Of a stretch of 64,000 nucleotides of DNA, positions 44,027 to 54,100 are shown piece after piece (positions within the stretch are counted from its first letter, which is position 1; each line of letters starts with the position of its first letter). The notes below the pieces were generated by a model, which had not been told where the DNA came from, made no database searches, and worked only from the letters and a program-made list of their open reading frames with translations. Origin of the DNA: Trichostrongylus colubriformis (lineage: Eukaryota > Nematoda > Chromadorea > Rhabditida > Trichostrongylidae); assembly GCA_963978905.1 (NCBI GenBank), contig OZ022258.1, forward strand, positions 51,382,591 through 51,446,590, written 5' to 3'. Both the position numbers and the translations under genes were made by a program.

Positions 44027-44125
44027 AATGTACTTTTATAAGTTTTTAATATGGCTTATTATGCGTTGACATATTAATTTATAGTGCAGTACCGGTTGTA
44101 GATTTTGTACCTCATTTGATCTTCC

Positions 44126-44131
44126 AATAAA
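44126..44131 (+). terminator. Polyadenylation signal of PPCDC
   Basis: AATAAA, 100 bp after the PPCDC stop and 171 bp before the ChaC ATG. It is followed by TG/T-rich sequence, as expected for 3'-end formation inside a nematode operon. Confidence 0.75.
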
Positions 44132-44195
44132 CGTTGCCAGATTTACGTCACTGTGCTTGGCTTGTAATATGTGATTTGCAATCTTCTTACTTTGC

Positions 44196-44207
44196 TATCC
44201 GTTTCAG
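44196..44207 (+). promoter_or_regulatory. Candidate SL2 trans-splice acceptor for ChaC
   Basis: CTATCCGTTTCAG ends at 44207, 76 bp after the upstream AATAAA. This is the poly(A)-to-acceptor distance typical of C. elegans-type operons. An out-of-frame ATG in the leader and weaker acceptors closer to the start ('ttattag', 44291; 'gtag', 44300) leave the exact site open. Confidence 0.5.
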
Positions 44208-44301
44208 CGTTCAGCGGGTTATTTCCTTTTGCATGGTGTTCTTGGATTTACTTTAGGTTCCGTTAGAAATTTATTTGTATTAAGTTATTAGTAGACGTAG
44301 T

Positions 44302-46391
44302 ATGTGGATATTTGGATATGGTTCACTGTTATGGAATCCAAATTTTCCTTTCACACAGGTATGCTCCAGTTACGTAGTTATCAGACTTTTGGCATCTTTC
44401 CGCTATTCCATATTTTACAGCAGCTTCCTGGAATTGTTAACGGCTACGCGCGAAGGTTTTGGCAGCTGAGTCCTGATCATCGTGGGACTCCTGAGAAGGT
44501 GATATGTGTTACAATTTTTGAACGAAGAAGCCCAACATTTAAATTTATGATGCACAGTCGAGAGGGAAGGTAGAAGCGCATTAAAGGGCGTTTTGGTCAC
44601 ACTTCTAGCATGTGGGGAAGCATGACGAACACCGTTGATGCCTAGCTTTGAATGTGACTGGATTGTGCCTTCGGATATTTGAAGATTCTTTTCTCTTTTT
44701 CAGCCTGGTCGCACTGTCACTTTGGTACCGGATGAGAAAGTTGGTACATCTTCGTTTTCTTGACCTTCATCAGTATTGAGCAAGTCAATTTTGGTTTATT
44801 ATATGCTATCATGGTTTTTATCAGGCTGTTTGCTGGGGCATAGCTTTCAAAGTGGCTGAGGAAAATGTGACCGCAACTAGGAAGTATTTGGATTTTCGTG
44901 AAAAAGCTGGATACTCTGTGAGTGACGTTTGTCCTTCGTTGTGATTTTGTTGGTCTCATTTACGGCAAAGTTATGCAATTTTTGGTGGTTTTGAGTAATT
45001 ATTTCGAAAAGATATATTTCTAGTTGGTGAAAATGGTGTTCAAACCTGACGATGACTCTATCAAACCTTTCGAGGTGGAGGTAAGGTTTATCATGTGACC
45101 TCTAGCGCTCTGGTTTCTTTTCGTAGTTCTATCTTGGAGATTTCGTCAAGGAAACGAATCTATTGTGCATGGGATTTTTTTGAAAGTTAAGGCTAACAGC
45201 AAGAATGTTCGCTCTCCAGTGCATCCCTGTTTTGGTATCAGGACAGACTGGTTTGCGACTTTAGATGTTCAACACGCGACTGCAAGCGGCCCTCCGGGAT
45301 GTTTTGTAATGTGATCGCTCCATATCTGATGATCGTTATGACGGCACCGTCTCTAGCTTCTTTACTTTTGATTTTTCACATTCCTAGTTTTTAGCTCTCA
45401 GATTACTTATTTGCATATTTAAGGCTTACATGTCATATGGAGATAAGGAACATCATGCAGGACCCAGCGAGCTTGAGCATATTTGTCAGACCGTATGGTT
45501 TTCTTCGTCATTCAAGTATCTTTTCATCTTTCGTTATGAAGTATTTGTGTTAATTTTTGATTTGATGCTTTGCGTTTTTTTTTCAAGATCGTAAAATGTG
45601 ACGGACCCTCAGGATCGAATGTGGAATACGCTTTGTTGCTGGCGATCACTTTGCATCAACAGGTAGTCGAGTAACCTATTTAGATGGTGTTTATTGCGAA
45701 AGCAACATTTTCACAGAGAGCCCATTAGAATTGAAATCATTTGAATAGTGCCTCATAATTAATCGCTTGAAACTCAGATTAAAGGCACCGAGAGGGGTAA
45801 GGAGAAAGTGAGAACTGGGGGAACATTTTTTTGTGAACGAACATTTTTGTTCAGAACAAATGATCTGTGGCGAAATCAGCACTGAAAACCCGTCTCTTAT
45901 GGCCTTTATCATGAACTTGAAGCGCAGCCAGACACGCTGCCTCGCATCCGCTGTGCGAGTTGCCGCGAGGGCGGGGCAGCGTTGGTGGTTGTGACTTAGC
46001 TCATCTCGCGTTTGCATCCAGCTACTATGGCTACTGATGCAGAGCGAGCGAAATAGAAAGAGCGGAAAGGAAGGTCTTCGGGTCACTACTTTAGAAGCTT
46101 TCAACGCCTCATTCCGTTCTTTCTTAGCTAATATTCTATTGATATTCTCGACTTCCATTTACACAAATATCCCACAAACTTTCAAAATTATTCCTGAAGG
46201 TGTATTCAAGAAACAATTTCGTTGTCGTTACAATCACATTTGACGAAAAAATTGACTTATTCCAGGCTCCTCATTGCCCTGACGAGCACGTGTTTGCCGT
46301 CGAACGTCGTGTTTTGGAGTTGTGCGAAAAAAATGGATCGCATAAGGATCTTCTAAAAAAGCTGGGGTACATCACATCATGTGAGCTCTAA
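44302..46391 (+). CDS. CHAC2: ChaC-type gamma-glutamylcyclotransferase (glutathione-specific)
   Basis: This cytosolic enzyme breaks glutathione into 5-oxoproline and Cys-Gly, returning cysteine. Exons: 44302-44358, 44421-44498, 44704-44739, 44825-44917, 45024-45080, 45424-45492, 45588-45662, 46266-46391; all phase 0, 196 aa (human CHAC2: 184). Motifs: MWIFGYGSLLWNPNF with the substrate loop YGSL at residues 6-9; NGYARRFWQLSPDHRGTP; VCWGIAFKV; YLDFREKAGYS with the catalytic glutamate at residue 83, the position known in CHAC2; SGSNVEYALLLA; a C-terminal ERRVLELCEKN helix. Starting at the Met directly before WIFGYGS is usual for CHAC2. It lies 275 bp downstream of PPCDC on the same strand. A 400-bp repeat copy sits in intron 7. 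Confidence 0.95.
45778..46205 (+). repeat. 400-bp dispersed repeat family, copy 4 (in ChaC intron 7)
   Basis: It begins 'attaaaggcaccgagagg', contains 'atctgtggcgaaatcagcac', 'tactgatgcagagcgagcg' and a late 'cccacaaactt' block. The right end is diverged. Confidence 0.6.
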
Positions 46392-48120
46392 ATTCTTTTT
46401 CAGAACAGTTTGAACGATTTTGCATGGGCCTTCGATCCTGATAGTTGCAGATCAAAATCATGTCGACATAGCTCAAAGTATTGGTCAAATGTGGTCGAAG
46501 AATCCTGGGGTAGTGTTTCAGTTGATGTTGTTGGTTGGGAGGGACATTGTATTTAGTACCACGCAATGTCGTTAAATTTTCTCGTTTTCGTCGACACTAG
46601 TTTTTATTGAGGTTTTGGGGGTCATACAGCAGACTACTTTCAAAAAGGAGCTCAGAAAGTGTTGTACGACGCGGAAAATTACACCCATCAATGCTTGCTT
46701 CTTGCTGGAACCAGGGGACAGTTCTAGATTGAACTGGCGGAAACTGCCTACCGCTTTAGCTTCCGTAGGAGGGTAGCCGACCGCGATCAATGGTTCTGAG
46801 CTCTCCGTCCGACTTTCTGTTTGCTTTGCTGGCATTTGGCGACTACGGTATCTCCGTTCCATGGGGCAAATGGCTGTTCCGCGATTTTGCGATCTTAGCA
46901 GAATTATCGGTGTGACGATGTGATCCGCATTCAGTTCGCTGTTGCATTGCATCATTTCTTTTTAATCGAAGATGACAAGATGAGAAGATCTGAATGATAA
47001 CACGGTGACGTTTTTAGGTGCCAGTCATGGTGAACGTCATTCCATTCACCAAGCAGCTTCAACACTTCCGGACCACCCTGTTGTTTGAATGCATCACAGT
47101 TCAAGGAGGCGGGCCTACGTCGTCGGCTGCATGAGTCACTGATGTGTCCCACTCGTGTCTCTCCCCTCCATCTCCCAGTTTTTGCGATCGATTGACGTTC
47201 ATACATTATTTGCGGCTTCTTCTCGGGTTCCTGGTTTGGGTTCTTTCCATGTATTTCCGATTGAGACTTTTCTTTCTCAATTTTTATTAGTAACTCTTCC
47301 TTTTTTTCATCGATACTGAGCGACTTTCTGTAAGATTTCCGTAGAAATGGCTTGTCTTCTGTTCATAGCTTACAGCCATTTTCTCTGGGTTGTTATCGCT
47401 TAGTGTTACTATCGCCACCTGTCAGTCGTTGTTAGATGGTATGGCCATTTCGTGTTAGGTGTCTCGTGTTTGATATATTAGCTCAAGGTACAAAAAGTTT
47501 TGACTAAATTAGTTGGTTCACTTCCATGGTTGGTATAATCATATTGTGAATAACTGTCCAGATTATGATAGAATATGTGGATTTTCACGATTTTCGTCCG
47601 TGATCTTTTCTAATCTAATTTTTTTAAATCTTTTTTTTCCTGAGCGAGTAATTATTCAATATCAAAGGTATTTGCCTATTGTTGTACAACAACGTCTTGA
47701 TATGAAAACAGTGATTTTTGAACATTTCCTGCGGCTCAGTTGATTCTCATCAATACTGAAGATCTTTGGTGTTCACGTTGAGAGGATCAGTCGGTCAGGT
47801 GAGCTGATGAATGATTTTGTTTGAACGGCCGACGTCAACTTAACTACTGAATTGGTCTCTTTTAGGATTTTCTTTTTTCGGATTTCAGTTTTCTATATCT
47901 CGTAGTAAACCATGCACCACATTTCTTCCAAGCCATCATCGTTTTTGCCTTGCTTTTCCCGTGTTCGCCTATTGCGTGTTTTTTTTTGCGAAGGCATAGA
48001 ATAGCATTTGGCGCATGATGAATGAAACCACGTGATTGAGATGTCAGATGATTCGTGCCTAATCCGCGTTATAGGCCTGGTATTTCTATGGTTTACTTTG
48101 AACAAAGCGATTTATCCTTC
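46392..48120. other. Intergenic region between ChaC and FRMD8
   Basis: Two adjacent - strand open frames (127 and 84 codons, 46572-47206) were examined. They lack splice-consistent structure or a recognisable motif and are not called. No poly(A) signal for ChaC could be fixed. Confidence 0.4.
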
Positions 48121-48127
48121 TTTTCAG
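48116..48127 (+). promoter_or_regulatory. Candidate spliced-leader acceptor of FRMD8
   Basis: TCCTTCTTTTCAG ends at 48127, 14 nt before the start ATG at 48142. A pyrimidine-rich acceptor this close to the ATG, with no coding exon upstream, is typical of nematode SL trans-splicing. Confidence 0.5.
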
Positions 48128-48141
48128 ATTAGCTCTCCAAC

Positions 48142-51100
48142 ATGAGTGTTGAATCGAAAGGAATACCCTCTGTGAATGAAAGTGTCCACCTTCTGAGTAG
48201 GAGCCAAGCGGAGGTGAGCAGGCATTGGAATAGTTCTGTTTTCTTATAGATCTTAATTGCACACCTTTTCGTTTGAAACTTTCTTTTCATGTAAACGTCA
48301 GTTGTTTTGTTGTGTTTTGAGTGGAGGTGAGCTATGGTGTTGTGTGGCTTTGCTACCCTTTGGCTCAGGCCATATCCATGTGACTCACTGCCACTTTGTT
48401 GCAATGTTGCACATGGCTCTTGTACCGACTTTGAGACACCAGTTCTCAAGTGTTGATTTCTTGACTCGATGCCTCCCGGTGCGGCCTTTGTCGGCCCCGT
48501 ATACACCTCGCCAGAGTAGAGGTGGGAGACAAAGATCTATTGATAGTGGTAGTATTCAGTCTGTTGTTAGGGGGTCATTAGATACCGCTCGAAAGCTTCA
48601 ATAACAAGTAGGATCAGCACTCCCGAGTAGCGAAGGCGGATGCACACAACCAGCCGAGGAGGGGTAAGCAAGAGTCGTACAGGATTCGTTGTTGGAGGTG
48701 GTCAAGTGTTAGGCCTACTTACGCTTACTGCATTCAAAATAGATGGGGGTTAGAGGCGTCGTTCGAAACACCAGTATGACTTTACACTTTGAGGAGAACA
48801 CTTTCAAGCTCCGTGACTGATTCTCTGTCTTTCTCAATAGTCGCTGTGACGAAAAGATCGTTGCTTTGCTAGGTTTCTTTGCGATCCTATGTTGTTATTC
48901 AGCTTTTCAGAACATTATCAAGATAGTTCTGCTGTGTTTTAGATAAGCCAGGAAACTCTTGAAACCGAAGCATCTGAGCCTGTTCTCAGGAGGCCTGTTT
49001 CTATTGGAGGCTGTGAGTAGCATTTGCACGTAATTCTGTTATGTTTGATTTACCCTAAATATCATGTGTTGTATATTTGGACAAATATCATATTATCGTA
49101 CTAATGAATATTATGAAAAGTATTATATTACCCTACTGATATAATCGACAAAGTGTGTCGGTTGGTGTGTTTGTGTTTGTGTGTTTGACCGTAAATTCAT
49201 ATCTCGGGTCGCAGCAAAACTGGGAGGTTGATTTTGCTGGAGATGTGGGGGCTGGGACAGGGACCCTAGTTGTGGTAGATGAAAATGATCTCAGCTGATA
49301 AGGATTGATAAGAAGCGTCGATAGGCCATTGTCACTAAAGTCATAGCGCATTTCGAGCAGGCTCTCAAAGCCTTGCCCTCATGAATGTTATGAGGGATGG
49401 GGCGGGAGTTCTTGGTGATCCAGATAACGGTTGATGAGATCTATGATGAAAGTGGACGCTAGTTTATGCAGTAGTCGATGATACAATGTTTTAATATCAC
49501 AAGAACTTAATTTCATCGTTTCTATAGTGAATTATCCTCCACATAATACTGGCGACCTGACCTTCTGGAACACTGGTCGGAATTCTTGCACGCCAACCCG
49601 TATTAATAGATAGATATTCAAGTAATAACATTGGTGCGTCATAGGTACTGGACTCACGGTTGGCAGCAGACAAACACTGATTTCTTTTCTGTTTACCTTC
49701 CCGTACAGTTAGAACATTCTTTACCTCCCTTCCACCTATGATTCAGTTCTCATTTTAGCCGCAGTTGTCGAAGAATCAACAGTCGAAATGAGTGCACCTT
49801 CAGGGAGGAAGAAGCTGAGTGAGAGTCGTCAAGTGAAATTGCCGACGATATCCGTTGGAGAGGTAAGCGCTTTCGAGGATTGGTCTTCTCAGTTGATAGG
49901 TTTACTCTTACAAAGCAGTCACAATTAACAACTAATCTTTCAGAGACCTGCAGTGTCGTTTGCTGATCCATTAAGTGCTACTGTCAAGAAAACACCTCCT
50001 TTGTCGATCTCACCGCTTGGTTATACTTTGCAGTACGTTCATGTAATTTGTAATTTGTGATTTGTTAAGGGATCTTGAGTTTTCCTATGGGGTTTTTCCT
50101 CTTCCAGTCATATTCCCCAATCAGCTGATTACCGAAAGAAGAAGAATGACGTGGTATCGATGAGAATTTACACATCACAGTTTGTTCGTATTGATACACC
50201 GGAACGTGATGACAGTAACTGTAAGTTTCCTCCGACCGTTACTCTGCCGAGCCATCGACCCTTCTGTTTGTCTTGGTGCGTTCGAGATGATCGCAAAACC
50301 GGTTTTCAGATGCTGGCATTCAATTCAACATACCTGGTGGACGAAACGCGACTGCTGAATACATAGTTGAATTGATGGGAGCGGAATATGGCATTGATAG
50401 AAAAATTGTTAAGGAGGCGTTTTCACTGTGGATGATCTCAGGACTTTTAGGTTAGTGCTTTGTTGAACAAATCCCAAGGAGCTTATAACTAAAGCGTATG
50501 GTATTTATTACATTATTCTATACAGAAGCTGCATACACTGAATCTTGATCTGGCGAACGATTTTTTAAAAGCTTATTCGGAACAAACCCATCAAACAGTA
50601 TAATAAGCAGCAGCTCTATCAAATTTTTGTTTCGTTCGCTGCTTTCTCAATGATTTGCACCGTAAATAAGTGAAGCAAAAGCTCTTAAAGAGATGATCGG
50701 GCACAGATCACATTGAATGCACGCTTTAAGTTTTCTGTCTTGACGTAACTGGTATAAGCGGTGGTCGGGTGTTTGCGGGGCGAGCGCTACAGCTCAGCTC
50801 GCCCGTCGTCCCACCTCTCCATAGTGCATAAGATGGAAAAACCTGTTGTATGTCCGATGAGTGTCAGTGGCTGGTAGGGGATTCTATTTTTGGGGATCTT
50901 AGGTGTCCCTTCCGTTCTTTTCCTGTTTGTGCTATTCAGCGGAGGTGTTTATGAAGTCTTGCAAAAATGTTATTGAGTTTCGGAGCTACTGACATGAGAG
51001 TTATGCGATCAATACTAACAATACTAGATTGAGCGATGCACAAGGTTGCTCGAGTTTTCAGCCCCTTATAACGAAGCAATTCTTTTTGTCAGAGGTACAA

Positions 51101-54100
51101 CTGAAGCCCCATCATAAGCCTTATGAAATGCGACGTGGCTGGTCAGAAGTTCTATCGAAGTTTGCTACGTCGGAGCCGGAGAGTAGAAAGAAAGAAGACG
51201 AACCAGTGTTATATTTCCGACGAAACGTTCAGCTATCTGAGACAAGAGAGCAGCAGGTGAGATCTTTCGTGTATAATCTTTGATTGATCTCTTGATTTGA
51301 TCCTTTTAGATAGTAACGTTCTGTTCACGAGCGTTAGAAATGTTGCTAACCGATGCCCGATCATCGTTATTCCTTGATCGCTGTCCAATGCCACCAGAAA
51401 GGGCTGCAGAATTGGCTGGACTTGGATTCGCCATGGAGGACGGTGCTTTCGAGCAAAAGACCCACAATGTTGATTGGATCAGAATACACATTGATGATCA
51501 GCTGCCTGCTCGAATGGCTGACGCGATTCGTGGTCCAGTACTGCTCGGGAAAGCTCTCAGCGGATTCAAGTGAGTTTTAATGCGTGCTGAATGATGTTTA
51601 CAGTGGAAGGAGGAAAGACTGCGGTAGTGAAAAACTCGACACTCACGGGGACGTGTATTGATATTATTTATTTATTTATTTATTCAGCTCTAATATTGCT
51701 ACCTTTTTTTTATGATTCCAGTGAACTTGAAGCTCGTGTGGTTGATTCATGGAAAAAGGCCAGCGTTGTTCTGAAAATGAATGGAGTCGACGAAGTCCGT
51801 CGGCAATACCTGACGAAACTTCGAGAATCGACCCCGTGCTATGGGTAGAAACTTTGTAGTTTTCCGTCCCTTTGTTTTCATCTGATGTATTTGCTTGGTG
51901 ACGCAAACAGGTCCAAGACTGGCATTGAAATAGTTGACCATGTCATATTGTATAATATTTAGAGCCGCTTTTTTCCGTGGTTTGATTGAACGACCAGGGA
52001 TCAACCCACTCAACATTAAAAAAGTGTTCAACTTTTTGATCAGTGGTGCACCAGATACAGAGGTGAGATTCTATAAATTATAATAACTAGCTACATGAAA
52101 GCACTAGGCTATCGAAGTAGCATATCTTGGGGACTTTTTCTTCCTAGCTTCTGTTCTACGCCGTCGGACGATCCGCTGTTTCTGTTAGGCATCCCACTTT
52201 TCTCATTCCAAAACAGTTCGTAGCTATGATTTCAGCGAGGTCGCTCCTGACGACTCTCTCCACACTTTTATTGGGGCTCCTTGCTTACTGGAAGCTTCGA
52301 ACTCCAATGCTTTTCTTAGCACGCCTGGGGTAAGAAAAAGAGAAGAATTGGGAAGACATGTTCTCTGAAAACAAACATTACAGCCACACATCACCTCTTC
52401 TGAACAATCAGAAGAGGTGATGTGGAGCTGTACTGCCACGTCCGTTGGGGAGTAGTCGTGAGGGCGGGAAAACGAGCGGCAGCTGACCTAACTCCTTGCT
52501 CTTATGCATCTACCTCACCTGCCAGTGATGCATAGGGGCGCGAAAGGGATAGAATGTGATGGGGTTTCCGTGTCACTATTTCTCAGAGTTTTCGCCGTTT
52601 TATTTCGCTCTTTCTATATTGTTGCATTGCTGAGCACCCCTACCTTCATAATCTCCGATTATTCCACAATCTGCCAAATTTGCGCCTTCTGGTGTTTTTA
52701 AAGTGATTGGAAGGGGGACTGGAAGGAAGGAGATGTGGAAACAGTGTTCTCTGTAAATGGAAAAGCCACTTATGATGAGGTGATGTGAGACGAAATTCGC
52801 GTTCAATAGCGCGTTTTGGGGATTTTATAGAGGTATCATAGCGCTTCACTTTGAGCTGTAGCGCTACGTTAGCCGAAAGCAAAAAGTCCCCAAGAAAGTG
52901 TGAGAGTTGCGGCAAGGACAGGGCAACGTGTGCGCTGGCTAGCATAGCTCCTCACACGCTCACCTATCCCTTAACGGCTATGGTGCAGGGGAAGGTGGGA
53001 ATGGAAGGAGCGGGAGGGGGTCCTAATTTCGCATTTGCTCTTCGATCCACTTCCTTCTCTCCTTTGCACTATTTAGCGCCTACACTTTTATTTTCCACAG
53101 TCAGCCAAATTAACCCTTTTTGAGTCTCAAGGTGCAGCACTTCATAATGTTTTGTAAAAGCCCAAGGCATAGCGCATTCTGAGGGTGTCGATCAAATTTC
53201 TTCCCGTGATTCTTTACGTATAAGTGTTTTATCCGATTTTATAAATGCAGTCGACATGTGTTCCAGGTGCTGGTCGGTGTAAATAGTGAATTTGTGTCTA
53301 TCATTGATGCGAATCGCCATGATTTAGTTCTCGTGCAGAGAATACGCGATTGTACGTGGAGAAAGCTTATCTAGTAAGTTAACTGATTTGTTGACATGTT
53401 AATCTCAGTAAACTATTTATATGACGTTTTCCAGTACTCCGGAAGAAATCAAGAAAGGTCATCAGCATCTACTGTTTCTTTCGTTCCCTGATGAAGATTA
53501 TATCAAATCACGAAACGATTTTCTCGTAGGAAAAGCGGAAAATTTGGCGAATATGAAGATGAATATCCTCCATGTACGTTGAGTCAAGATTATTGTAAGC
53601 AAGACTTGATAAGGAATAGCTGTGCTTGAGCATTGGCGACGCAGCTGCTGATTAATGCGGTGTTTTCATCCGTACCGCTACGCAGTGCTTATCTGTATTT
53701 CACTTACAATTAATGAGAACAAGCTTTAGTCAGCTGCTCGAGGCTTGTTTAATTGGTATATTATTCTTCAGATTTTTTCGAACCAGACAATACTGCTGAA
53801 TGCGATGCTGAACTCGGTGAGATCGAATTTAGGAGAGGAGGACGAGTTTACTGATCAGGTAAATCATTTTTCTGACTATTATGTATGAGCGACATGTGGA
53901 AAGCGTCCGTCATCGAAGAGATACTAAGCGGGGAGACGGTCGTTTGGCGCGGCCCCTTGGAGCTAATTTGCCAATGGGGCCCTGCCAAAGCTCCTCCCCC
54001 AAAAAGGCTTAGGTAAATCTGGGAGAGTCCAGACGGCCCATACGCCCCATTGGCAAATTAGCTGCAAGGGCCGCGCCAAACGACATACACCCTACTAAGC

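Noticed and set aside
46572..47206. Two adjacent - strand open frames (127 and 84 codons)
   Set aside because: No recognisable motif, no splice partner, and a different frame in each; kept as intergenic.
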